Assembly: GCF_007833165.1 (NCBI RefSeq)
Contig: NZ_VOBQ01000002.1
Location: 62,001 to 126,000, forward strand
DNA from: Caenimonas sedimenti
GTDB taxonomy: Bacteria > Pseudomonadota > Gammaproteobacteria > Burkholderiales > Burkholderiaceae_C
DNA: 64,000 nucleotides
Direction: 5' to 3'
Below are positions 27,412-35,768 of this stretch, one piece after another. The notes beneath the pieces are model-generated. The model made no database searches. It was not told the origin of the DNA and saw only the letters and a program-made list of their open reading frames with translations. Within the stretch, counting starts at the first letter, position 1. Each line of letters begins with the position of its first letter. The position numbers and the translations under genes were made by a program.

Positions 27412-28529
27412 CACGCAGCATCCTCATTCTCGGCGGCGGCTTTTCCGGCATGGCCGCGGCGATCGCATTGGCCAAGGGCCGCCATCAAGTGGAACTGGCG
27501 GAAATCGATCCCGGCTGGAAGTCGTACGGCGCCGGCATCAGCCTTGGCGGCGCGACTTTCCGCGCCTTCCGTGAACTGGGCGTGCTGGACCGCTTCCTCG
27601 CGGCCGGCTTCGCCGGTGACGGGGTGGACATCTTCACGCCGCAGGGGCACCCGATCACCACCCTGCCGACGCCGCGCATCGCGGGACCTGACGTGCCCGG
27701 CGGAGGCGCCATCATGCGGCCGGTTTTGGCCGCCATCATGGCCGAAGCAACGCGGGCAGCGGGGGTGAAGGTCTCCCTGGGTACCACCTTCGAAGCCATG
27801 CAACAGGATGCCGAGGGTGTGGAGGTGACGTTCACCGACGGCCGGCGGCAGCGCTACGACCTCGTCGTCGGCGCGGACGGCATCCATTCCAAGACCCGGC
27901 AGAGCTTCTTTGCCGACGCGCCCAAGCCGCGCTACATGGGCCAGGCGGTCTGGCGCGCGGTGTTGCCGCGACCGCCGGAGGTGCGCAACGCGCAGATGTG
28001 GGTCGGACCCAGGATCAAGACGGGTGTCAATCCGGTGTCGCAGGAGCAGATGTACCTGTTCGTCACCGAAGACCGTGCCGCCAACGAACGGATTCCTTCC
28101 GAGCGCTTCGCTGCCTTGCTGCGGGATCTGCTGGCGCCCTTCAGCGCGCCATTGATGCAGCAAGTGCGTGAGCAACTCGGGGAGGGATCGCAGATCGTCT
28201 ACCGCCCGCTCGAAGGCCTGCTGATGCCGCAGCCATGGCACCGGGGACGGATCCTGCTGATCGGCGATGCGGTCCATGCCACCACGCCCCATCTCGCATC
28301 GGGCGCCTGCATCGGCATCGAAGACGGGCTCGTGCTGGCGCAGGAGGTCGGGCGCGCCACGACCGTTGACGAGGCGCTCGTCGCGTTCGGCGCGCGGCGC
28401 TGGGAGCGTTGCCGGATGGTCGTGGAGAACTCCGCGCGCCTGTGCGAGATCGAGATGACCGGCGGCGACAAGGCCGAGCACGCCAACATCATGCGCGAGA
28501 GCCTCATGGCCCTGGCGCAGCCGGTTTGA
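27408..28529 (+). CDS. FAD-dependent monooxygenase (second copy)
   Basis: 373 residues, PHBH-like: ILILGGGFSGMAAAIALAKG (4-23) binds ADP of FAD, YDLVVGADGIHSKTR is the DG motif, and LLIGDAVHATTPHLASGACIGIEDG near 285 binds the FAD ribityl chain. It would hydroxylate an aromatic ring with NAD(P)H and O2. AGGAG nine bases before ATG 27408 sets the start; the same frame stays open upstream within the Rieske gene but is not coding there. It is intact in all motifs, better preserved than the copy at 16827. Confidence 0.9.
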   Translation: MTRSILILGGGFSGMAAAIALAKGRHQVELAEIDPGWKSYGAGISLGGATFRAFRELGVLDRFLAAGFAGDGVDIFTPQGHPITTLPTPRIAGPDVPGGGAIMRPVLAAIMAEATRAAGVKVSLGTTFEAMQQDAEGVEVTFTDGRRQRYDLVVGADGIHSKTRQSFFADAPKPRYMGQAVWRAVLPRPPEVRNAQMWVGPRIKTGVNPVSQEQMYLFVTEDRAANERIPSERFAALLRDLLAPFSAPLMQQVREQLGEGSQIVYRPLEGLLMPQPWHRGRILLIGDAVHATTPHLASGACIGIEDGLVLAQEVGRATTVDEALVAFGARRWERCRMVVENSARLCEIEMTGGDKAEHANIMRESLMALAQPV

Positions 28530-28540
28530 GGAGCCCCGCC

Positions 28541-29725
28541 ATGATCCGCACGGACAGCAAGCGGGGCCGGATTGCGCTGATGGTGGCGCATTGCGCCGGC
28601 ATGGTGGACCTGGTGGCGCTGCCGGTCTGGGTCGGCGTGCTGATGGCGCACTACCGGTTCGATCCGCAGCAGGCTGGTGGGCTGGTGACCTTGTTTCTCG
28701 CGGGCGCGGTGCTCGCGAGCCTGTGGCTGGCGCCGCGCTTCCACCGCCTGCGTGGGCGGTTGGTGGCACCGCTGGCGTTTGCCGCGTCGGGGGCCTGCTT
28801 CATCGCCGCCGCGTCCACGGCGGACTTCGCGCTGCTCGCGCTGGTGCACCTGGCCGGCGGCGTCGCTGCGGGGACCGCGCTGAGCGTGACACATGGCACG
28901 ATCGGCCGAGACGCCAATCCGCACAAGCTGTTCGCGCTCGTCGGGATCGCACTCGGTGTGTTCGCCGTGGTGTTCATGGCCTTCGTGCCGCGCGTGGTCC
29001 AGTCCGCGGGTGGCCCGGTGCTGTTCCAGGTCTTCGGCGGGCTGATGGTTCTGGCGGCAGTCATCACCGCCTTCCTGTTTCCGGACATGGCAAGGCCGAG
29101 TGCCGGTGAAGCTGCGGTGGCGGTGCGGGCCGATCCGCTGCCGCGCGCGGTCTGGCTGGGCATCGTGGGCGTGGGCTGCATGGCGCTCGTGCAGGCCATG
29201 GTGTTCAGCTTCCTGGAGCGCATGGGCAACGCCCGCGGGTTCGGGGTGCAACCCTTGAACGCCTTGCTGATTGCCATCGGGCTGGTCAACCTGTTCCCCG
29301 CCGCCATCGCGGGCCTGCTGCAAAAGCGCCTGGACGCGGCCAAGGTCGTGCTGGGCGGCGCGCTGGTGCAGGCCCTGCTGGCGATCGTCATGACCTGGTC
29401 TTCCGGCTTCGAGCCCTACGCGGGGTCGGCCTCGGTGTTCGTGGCAGTCATGATCTTCAGCCACACCTTCGCATTCGGCCTGCTGGCCCGGCTGGATCCG
29501 ACCGGGCGCGCGGTGGCAGCCACACCCGCGATGCTGATGGTCGGCGCGGCGATCGGCCCGGTGCTGGGTGGCACGCTGGTGAAGGCGTATGGCTATCCGG
29601 CGTTGGGCACCGCCGCCCTGATCGTCGATCTGGTGGCGGCCGTGCTGTTCGCCTGCGTCCTGGCGTTGCGCTCCCGCACCGGCCCAAGCGGAGCCGCGGT
29701 TCCCCGGACCTCGTCACCGTCCTAG
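28541..29725 (+). CDS. MFS transporter
   Basis: A 394-residue protein with about twelve hydrophobic helices, only short hydrophilic ends and a central break near residue 188 (ARPSAGEAAVAV). This is the major facilitator layout. GAGGAG seven bases before ATG 28541 supports the start, 11 bases after the monooxygenase. Likely an importer or exporter of the pathway's aromatic compound. A strong hairpin follows 15 bases after its stop. Confidence 0.88.
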   Translation: MIRTDSKRGRIALMVAHCAGMVDLVALPVWVGVLMAHYRFDPQQAGGLVTLFLAGAVLASLWLAPRFHRLRGRLVAPLAFAASGACFIAAASTADFALLALVHLAGGVAAGTALSVTHGTIGRDANPHKLFALVGIALGVFAVVFMAFVPRVVQSAGGPVLFQVFGGLMVLAAVITAFLFPDMARPSAGEAAVAVRADPLPRAVWLGIVGVGCMALVQAMVFSFLERMGNARGFGVQPLNALLIAIGLVNLFPAAIAGLLQKRLDAAKVVLGGALVQALLAIVMTWSSGFEPYAGSASVFVAVMIFSHTFAFGLLARLDPTGRAVAATPAMLMVGAAIGPVLGGTLVKAYGYPALGTAALIVDLVAAVLFACVLALRSRTGPSGAAVPRTSSPS

Positions 29726-29740
29726 CCGGCCGGACTTCCC

Positions 29741-29763
29741 GGCGGCACCCATCGGGTGCCGCC
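29741..29763 (+). terminator. Strong hairpin after the MFS gene, no T-tract
   Basis: Perfect ten-base stem GGCGGCACCC/GGGTGCCGCC with a three-base loop ATC. The absence of a T run argues against full intrinsic termination; it may attenuate, stabilise the upstream message, or mark a boundary before the hydrolase gene. Confidence 0.4.
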
Positions 29764-29829
29764 ATACCTGCCATCCCCCGAAACGATTGGCGCGCCACGG
29801 CGCGCCTGCCTACGATCGAACCATTCCCC

Positions 29830-30996
29830 ATGTTCAAGTACTTCCCCACCAACTACGTCTGGAACCTTTCCGTCGATCTCGCCATCGAGATGGGCGCGAA
29901 GATCGGCGAGATCGAGGCGATGTGCGCCCCGCTGCAGGAGGCTGCGAAGCAGCCCGACGCCGCGGGCACCCAGGCCTTCCGCGAGACCTGGAGCCGGATG
30001 GCGGACCAGCTGTGCGAGCTGGCCGCGGAAGACGAAGGCCGGGGCCGATCGATCTCGGCCGGCGAGAAGCTGAACCGGGCCGCCACCTATCTGCTCACGG
30101 CCGAGCGGCTGCAGGCGCATGGCGCACCGGGCCGGCGCGAACTGTACGAGCGTTTCCTGGCCCTCTTCGCCAAGGGCATCCAGCTCACCGGCGAGAACTG
30201 CCGCCGCGTGGAGATTCCCTATGCGGGTGGCCATCTCTCCGCCCTGTATACGCGCGCGGAAGGCGTGCCCGGCCGCGCGCCCATCCTCGTGCAGTTGAAC
30301 GGCCTGGACTCCACCAAGGAGATGAAGTACCGGGTCGGCCTGCCGGCGATGTTGGCGCGGCGCGGCATCTCCTCGCTGGTCGTCGATCAGCCGGGCACCG
30401 GAGAAGCCCTGCGGCTGCACGGCATGCATGCCGTCCATGACTCGGAGCGCTGGGCCTCGCCCGTGGTCGACTGGCTGGAACAGCAGGACGACGTCGATGC
30501 GAAGCGCATCGGCTGCGAAGGCGTTTCCCTGGGCGGCTACTACTGCCCGCGCGCGGTGGCCTTCGAGCCGCGCTTCGCCTGCGGCGTCGTCTGGGGCGCC
30601 AACCATGACTGGCGCGACGTGCAGAAGAAGCGGCTGGCCAGGGAGGGCAACCTGCCCGTGCCCCACTACTGGGAGCACGTGCGCTGGGTCTGGGGCGCGA
30701 AGGACATGGACGACTTCCTGCGCATCGCCGAGAACGTGCACCTCGATGGCGTCGTCGAGCGCATCCGCGTGCCCTTCCTCGTCACCCACGGGCAGAAAGA
30801 CTCCCAGATTCCGCTCGCCTGGGCGCAGCGCACCTACGACCAGCTCGTAAACAGCCCGCGCCGCGAACTCAAGATCTTTACCGACCGCGAAGGCGGGGCC
30901 CAGCACTCCAGCTTCGACAATCCGGCGAACGCCGGCGCCTACATCGCCGACTGGGTGGCCGAAACCCTGAGCGGTCGAACTTCGATCCAGCTGTAA
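29830..30996 (+). CDS. Alpha/beta hydrolase, dihydroxypseudooxynicotine-hydrolase/FrsA-like
   Basis: 388 residues: an N-terminal helical cap (about 1-120), then an alpha/beta-hydrolase core with GVSLGG (nucleophile Ser233), VTHGQKDSQIP (acid Asp near 317) and GGAQHSSF (His near 358). The order and the helical N-terminal domain match the C-C-bond hydrolases of the 2,6-dihydroxypseudooxynicotine type. It would hydrolyse a diketone or ring-cleavage product, which fits a pathway with FAD hydroxylases and a VOC dioxygenase. The actual substrate is unknown. The gene lies 104 bases after the MFS gene. Confidence 0.82.
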   Translation: MFKYFPTNYVWNLSVDLAIEMGAKIGEIEAMCAPLQEAAKQPDAAGTQAFRETWSRMADQLCELAAEDEGRGRSISAGEKLNRAATYLLTAERLQAHGAPGRRELYERFLALFAKGIQLTGENCRRVEIPYAGGHLSALYTRAEGVPGRAPILVQLNGLDSTKEMKYRVGLPAMLARRGISSLVVDQPGTGEALRLHGMHAVHDSERWASPVVDWLEQQDDVDAKRIGCEGVSLGGYYCPRAVAFEPRFACGVVWGANHDWRDVQKKRLAREGNLPVPHYWEHVRWVWGAKDMDDFLRIAENVHLDGVVERIRVPFLVTHGQKDSQIPLAWAQRTYDQLVNSPRRELKIFTDREGGAQHSSFDNPANAGAYIADWVAETLSGRTSIQL

Positions 30997-31003
30997 GAGA
31001 CAC

Positions 31004-31969
31004 ATGACCACACGCCGCCAGTTCGTCGCCGCCGCCGCCGGCTCCGCCGTGCTTTCCGCGCATGCGCAAGCCGCGTATCCGGATCGGCCGGTGCGCTTCA
31101 TCGTGCCGAACCCACCGGGCGGCCCGTCGGACATCGTGGGGCGGCTGCTCTCCGAAAACATGCGCGCAACGCTGGGCCAGGCCATCGTCGTCGACAACCG
31201 TCCTGGCGCCTCCGGGCTGATCGGCACGGTCGCAGCCGCGAACGCGGCGGCCGACGGCTACACGGTCCTGGTGACGTCCCGCTCGAATCATGTGATGGCG
31301 CCACTGGTCCAGAAGAGCACGCAGGTCGACCCTCAGAGGGACTTGCTGCCGGTGGGACTGGCGTTGCGAGCCGTCGGCATGTTCGCCACCAGCAGCCAAT
31401 CGGGCCTCAAGAGCCTGAAGGACTTCATCGCGTACGCCAAGGCGAATCCCGGCAGGTTGAACTACGGGAGCGCAGGGATCGGCGCCACCAACCACATCGC
31501 CGTGGAGCAGTTCAAGGCGCTGGCCGGGATCGATCTCGTGCACGCGCCCTACAAGGGCAGCGGTCCGCTGATCACGGGGTTGATGGGCAACGAGGTCCAG
31601 CTGGCCTTGCTTGACTTCTCTTCGGCCCAGGCCGGCACCAAGGCAGGCAACATCGTTCCCCTGGTGCAAACCGCGGCACGCCGTCTCCCGGCCGTCCCGG
31701 ATGTCCCCACGCTGGCGGAAGCCGGCTTCCGCAACTACGACCCTTCGTTCTGGATCGGCCTGGCCGTGCCCAAGGGAACCCCCGCGGACGCGATCGCCAG
31801 GTTGAACAAGGCTTTGAACGACGCACTCGGGCAGACCCGGGTGAAGGCGTATGCGCAAGCCAATGGCTGGGAACTCGTGGGCGGAGCGCCCAAGGTCCTG
31901 GCGGACACGGTGGCGGCGGACCTGGCCGAAATGCCGGCGCTCATCAAGCGCCTGGACATCAAAGCCTAG
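31004..31969 (+). CDS. Bug family (tripartite tricarboxylate) periplasmic binding protein
   Basis: A 321-residue protein with a twin-Arg-like start (TTRRQFVAAAAG), a signal peptide to about 24, then the Bug signature YPDRPVRFIVPNPPGGPSDI and IVVDNRPGASG. Bug proteins bind small carboxylates and are greatly expanded in Burkholderiales; most lack TctAB partners, as here. It starts seven bases after the hydrolase gene. Its TAG stop shares the tetranucleotide CTAG with the stop of the convergent LysR gene. Confidence 0.92.
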   Translation: MTTRRQFVAAAAGSAVLSAHAQAAYPDRPVRFIVPNPPGGPSDIVGRLLSENMRATLGQAIVVDNRPGASGLIGTVAAANAAADGYTVLVTSRSNHVMAPLVQKSTQVDPQRDLLPVGLALRAVGMFATSSQSGLKSLKDFIAYAKANPGRLNYGSAGIGATNHIAVEQFKALAGIDLVHAPYKGSGPLITGLMGNEVQLALLDFSSAQAGTKAGNIVPLVQTAARRLPAVPDVPTLAEAGFRNYDPSFWIGLAVPKGTPADAIARLNKALNDALGQTRVKAYAQANGWELVGGAPKVLADTVAADLAEMPALIKRLDIKA

Positions 31970-32880
31970 ATCGGTGGCATGGCGTGCGAGCCCGCGACGA
32001 TCTGCTCGCGCACCCACTGCACGGCCGCGTCGGTCTCACGCAGCCGGTGCCACTGCAGCACTTCCGTCAGGCGCGGCGTCTCCATCGGCGGATCGAAGAT
32101 CTGCACCGCGAGCGACTGCGCGAACTGGTTCGCCAGCCGCGTCTGGATGGTCGTGATGCGGCGCGTTCCGACGATGAAGCGCGGAATCAGGGTGAAGCTG
32201 TGGGTGATGACCTCGACCCGCCGCGTGCTCCCGTACTGGTTGGCATACCACTGCTCGAACCAGGGGTTGATGCCGCGCTCGTTCTGGTAGACGACATGGC
32301 CGAGCGACCGGTACTGCTCCACGGTGACACCGCCCGCGAGATCGGGATGCTGCAGGCAGGCCAGCACCTTGTAGGTGTCGTCGAACAGCACCTCCTGCGG
32401 ATGGTCCGCGGCGGTCAGGTGCGCGGGCGTGATGAGGAAATCCGCCCGGCCCTGTTCGAGTTCGCCGAGCATGATTTCGGATGTCGGCCGGATGTCGAAG
32501 GTCAGGCCGGGCGCCATGGCCGCGACACGCCGCACCACTTCCGCCAGCATCACGCGCGACACATAGTCCGACGCGATGACGACGAAGTGCCGCTGCGCCG
32601 TGGCGGGGTCGAAATCCGGCTGGGTGCCCAGCGCGGAGTCGACCCTGAGGACGATGTCGCGCACCGGCTCGACAAGAGATTCGGCGCGCGGCGTCAGCTG
32701 CATGGTGCGGCCGACGGGCACCAGCAACTGGTCGCCGAAATGGTCGCGCAGGCGGGCCAGGACGCCGCTCATGGCCGATTGCGTGATGTGCATCCTCTCG
32801 GCGGCCCGCGTGACGTTGCGCTCGGCCAGCAGCACGTCCAGGGCCACGAGCAGGTTGAGGTCGATCCGCTGGTATCGCAT
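31966..32880 (-). CDS. LysR-family regulator (second copy)
   Basis: 304 residues from ATG 32880 (MRYQRIDLNLL); the frame is open further upstream but reads into the neighbouring intergenic region and gene. HTH at about 20-40 (VTRAAERMHITQSAMSGVL), effector domain from about 95. Same NodD/PcpR-like subgroup as the LysR at 15707-16624. It is divergent from the SMP-30-led operon, 76 bases away, and probably controls it. It is convergent with and overlaps the Bug gene by four bases. Confidence 0.9.
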   Translation of the reverse strand: MRYQRIDLNLLVALDVLLAERNVTRAAERMHITQSAMSGVLARLRDHFGDQLLVPVGRTMQLTPRAESLVEPVRDIVLRVDSALGTQPDFDPATAQRHFVVIASDYVSRVMLAEVVRRVAAMAPGLTFDIRPTSEIMLGELEQGRADFLITPAHLTAADHPQEVLFDDTYKVLACLQHPDLAGGVTVEQYRSLGHVVYQNERGINPWFEQWYANQYGSTRRVEVITHSFTLIPRFIVGTRRITTIQTRLANQFAQSLAVQIFDPPMETPRLTEVLQWHRLRETDAAVQWVREQIVAGSHAMPPI

Positions 32881-32956
32881 GCGCCAATGATAGGCATCCG
32901 CCGAAACCGTTGGTGCGCGTCCGGCTAGTAGCCCAGACTGCGGCCTCTTCGCCGAC

Positions 32957-33991
32957 ATGAAAAAACAAAATCCTCTGCGCGGCTGGCAGGTCGACCGCGC
33001 CACCATCCGGCACGCAGGCCATGACCTGCAGCGGCCCGAGTGCGTGCTCGCCGAACCCGACGGCACGCTGTGGGCGGCCGATGGTCGGGGTGGCGTTGTC
33101 CGCATTGCCGCCGATGGGAACCAGCGGCTTGTCGCGCCGGCGGCCCATGCCGCAGTCGCCACAGACTTCCAGGCGCGCTACGTGCAAAGCCATGGGTCTT
33201 TGCCGAATGGCATGGCATTCCTTCCCGACGGTGACTTCATCATTGCCAATTGGGGCACGGACAGTGTGGAAGTGATGACGCGCGAAGGCCAGGTGCGCCG
33301 CCTGTTCGACAGCATCGGCGGCCGGCCACTCGGCAAGGCCAACTTCGTGCTGCGCGACCGGCGTGGCCGAATCTGGCTCACCGTCACCACGCGGATGCAA
33401 CCTTGGACGGACTCCATCAACGCCCGGGCCAGCGACGGCTATGTCGCGCTCATCGACGGCGGTACCGTGCGCATCGTGGCAGACGGATTTGAGGGCACAA
33501 ATGAAGTTCGCATGGATGCGAACGAAGAGTGGCTGTATGTGGTGGAGAGCAACGCCCGCCGCATCTCGCGGCTGCGCGTCCAGGAGGATGGTTCGCTCAC
33601 CGGGCGCGAGGTCTACGGCCCATCCGTGCTGGAAGGCTTTCCCGACGGGATCGCGTTCGATGCCTACGGCAACCTCTGGGTGACGCTGGTGATGACCGAC
33701 AAGCTCATCGCCATCACGCCCGAGGGCGACGTGCTGACGCTGCTGGATGACAGCAACCCCGAGGCGGTGAAACGCCTGGATGCGCACTATGCGGCCCGCA
33801 CCCTGACACCCGAAATCATGGCAGCGTGCGCGGGCACTCTGGCGCCCTGGATGGCCAGCCTGACTTTTGGCGGCGCGGACCTGCGTACCGTCTACATCGG
33901 GAGCTTGCGCGGAACGACGCTGCCGAGCTTTCGCGCACCGGTGGCCGGCCTGCCGCCGGCGCATTGGAACGACACAAGGAGACAAGCATGA
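32957..33991 (+). CDS. SMP-30/gluconolactonase family protein
   Basis: A 344-residue six-bladed propeller without signal peptide. The typical metal-ligand Glu lies in RPECVLAEPDGTLWAAD (about 28-44); SLPNGMAFLPDGDFIIANW and FPDGIAFDAYGNLWVTLV supply other blades with conserved Asn/Asp. Family members hydrolyse lactones with a divalent metal. First gene of a 13-gene operon; its TGA overlaps the next ATG. A lactone intermediate in the pathway is implied. Confidence 0.85.
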   Translation: MKKQNPLRGWQVDRATIRHAGHDLQRPECVLAEPDGTLWAADGRGGVVRIAADGNQRLVAPAAHAAVATDFQARYVQSHGSLPNGMAFLPDGDFIIANWGTDSVEVMTREGQVRRLFDSIGGRPLGKANFVLRDRRGRIWLTVTTRMQPWTDSINARASDGYVALIDGGTVRIVADGFEGTNEVRMDANEEWLYVVESNARRISRLRVQEDGSLTGREVYGPSVLEGFPDGIAFDAYGNLWVTLVMTDKLIAITPEGDVLTLLDDSNPEAVKRLDAHYAARTLTPEIMAACAGTLAPWMASLTFGGADLRTVYIGSLRGTTLPSFRAPVAGLPPAHWNDTRRQA

Positions 33992-34974
33992 AACTCGCAT
34001 CGCTCAAAGGTGGCAAGGACGGCCGCCTCGCCGTGGTATCCCGTGATTTGAAGCGCGCGGTCAGCGCCGCGTCGATCGCACCGACGCTGCTCGACGCCCT
34101 GGAACGGTGGACCGAGTGCGAGTCGCAGCTTGCGCGGCTCTACGACCAGATCAACCAGGGGGCTGCCACGGACGCATTCGACTTCGATCCCCGGCAGGCC
34201 GCGGCGCCATTGCCCCGCGCGCCCCAGTGGTGCGACGGTTCTGCCTTCCTGAACCACGGCAAGTTGATGGAAACCGCCTTCAACATGCCGCCGTTGCCGG
34301 ACGTGGAAACCATCCCGCTGATGTACCAGGGCGGCTCCGACGACCTGCTCGGTCCGTGCGACGACGTACCCCTGCCCGACGAAGCGCATGGCATCGACTT
34401 CGAAGGCGAGTACGGCGTGATCGTCGATGCCGTGCCGCTGGGATGCCCGGCGGCCATGGCGCGCAGCCGCATCCGCCTCTTGGTGCAGATCAACGACGTG
34501 AGCCTGCGCGGCTTCGGGCCGCGCGAGATGAAAACTGGGTTCGGCTTCTTCCAGGCCAAGCCTTCTTCGAGCTTCGCGCCCGTGGCCGTCACGCCAGACG
34601 AGATCGGCATCGCCTGGAAGGACGCGCGCATCCACCTCGACCTGCACATCGACTGGAACGGCCAGTGGTTCGGCAACCCGAATGGAGGCGAGATGAATTT
34701 CGGCTTCGACCAGCTGATCGCGCATGCGGCCAAGACGCGACGCCTGTCGCCCGGCACCATCATCGGCAGCGGCACGGTGTCGAATGCCGGAGGGAAGAAG
34801 GGCTCCGCGTGCATCGCTGAACGCCGTGCGATCGAAACCATCGGGCAGGGCGCTCCCAAGACAGGGTTCATGAAGTTCGGCGACCGGGTCCGCATGGAAG
34901 CGCGTATGGAAGATGCCCCGGTCTTCGGTGCCATCGAACAGCGCATCGTCCAGGCCCCGGTGCCGCAGGAGTGA
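33988..34974 (+). CDS. Fumarylacetoacetate hydrolase family protein
   Basis: 328 residues from ATG 33988 with AAGGAGA upstream. The N-terminal part is FAH_N-like; the C-terminal FAH domain has the metal site DFEGEYGVIVD (about 136-146), FQAKPSSSFAPVAV, and GSGTVSNAGGKKGSACIAERRAIE. The family hydrolyses C-C bonds of beta-diketones (fumarylacetoacetate) or performs hydration/decarboxylation in aromatic meta-cleavage routes. It overlaps the SMP-30 gene (ATGA) and precedes the cyclase gene by five bases. Confidence 0.88.
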   Translation: MKLASLKGGKDGRLAVVSRDLKRAVSAASIAPTLLDALERWTECESQLARLYDQINQGAATDAFDFDPRQAAAPLPRAPQWCDGSAFLNHGKLMETAFNMPPLPDVETIPLMYQGGSDDLLGPCDDVPLPDEAHGIDFEGEYGVIVDAVPLGCPAAMARSRIRLLVQINDVSLRGFGPREMKTGFGFFQAKPSSSFAPVAVTPDEIGIAWKDARIHLDLHIDWNGQWFGNPNGGEMNFGFDQLIAHAAKTRRLSPGTIIGSGTVSNAGGKKGSACIAERRAIETIGQGAPKTGFMKFGDRVRMEARMEDAPVFGAIEQRIVQAPVPQE

Positions 34975-34979
34975 ACAGC

Positions 34980-35765
34980 ATGCCGCGATTCGTCGACCTG
35001 TCCATCTATCTCGAAAACGACGTCCTGTCGGACCCGCCGCCGCTGGCACCGAAGATCACCTACCAGAAGCACGCCGACACGCTGCCCGAGTTCATGCAGA
35101 TGATCCCCGGCACCACGGCGGAAGACTATCCCGACGGTGAGGCCGCTGCTGCCGAATGGGTGACGCTCACCACGCACAACGGCACGCACCTCGATGCGCC
35201 GTACCACTTCCATTCCACGCAGGATGCGAAGTTGGGGGAGAGCAAGCCCTCGATCACCATCGACCAGGTGCCGTTGGATTGGTGCTTCCGGCCCGGGGTA
35301 AAGCTGGACTTCCGGCACTTCCCGGATGGCTACGTCGCGACGGCGGCGGATGTCGAAGCCGAACTGCGGCGCATCGGGTACGAGCTGCAGCCGTTCGACA
35401 TCGTTGTCGTCAACACGCGGGCGGGCTCGCGCTACGGCTCGAGCGACTTCGTCTCGGCCGGCTGCGGCATGGGCTACGAAGCCACCATGTACCTGCTGGA
35501 GCGCGGTGTGCGGCTGACCGGCACCGACGCCTGGAGCTGGGATGCGCCCTTCTCGTACACGGCGAAGAAGATCGCCGAGACCGGGGACAAGTCGCTCATC
35601 TGGGAAGGCCACAAGGCCGGCCGCGACATCGGCTACTGCCACCTGGAGAAGCTGCACAACCTCGAAGCGCTGCCGGCGCACGGCTACACCATCTGCTGTT
35701 TCCCGCACAAGATCCGCGGCGCCTCCGCCGGCTGGACGCGGGCCGTCGCCATCTTCGGGGACTGA
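34980..35765 (+). CDS. Cyclase family protein (KynB-like metal hydrolase)
   Basis: A 261-residue protein with the family motif HNGTHLDAPYHFH (metal ligands His, Asp, His) at about 62-74. Families with this fold include kynurenine formamidase and isatin hydrolase. ATG 34980 is preferred because CAGGAG stands about eight bases upstream; a GTG at 34971 would add three residues and overlaps the FAH stop. A hydrolytic or cyclising step on an amide or lactone-like intermediate is inferred. Confidence 0.87.
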   Translation: MPRFVDLSIYLENDVLSDPPPLAPKITYQKHADTLPEFMQMIPGTTAEDYPDGEAAAAEWVTLTTHNGTHLDAPYHFHSTQDAKLGESKPSITIDQVPLDWCFRPGVKLDFRHFPDGYVATAADVEAELRRIGYELQPFDIVVVNTRAGSRYGSSDFVSAGCGMGYEATMYLLERGVRLTGTDAWSWDAPFSYTAKKIAETGDKSLIWEGHKAGRDIGYCHLEKLHNLEALPAHGYTICCFPHKIRGASAGWTRAVAIFGD

Positions 35766-35768
35766 GCC

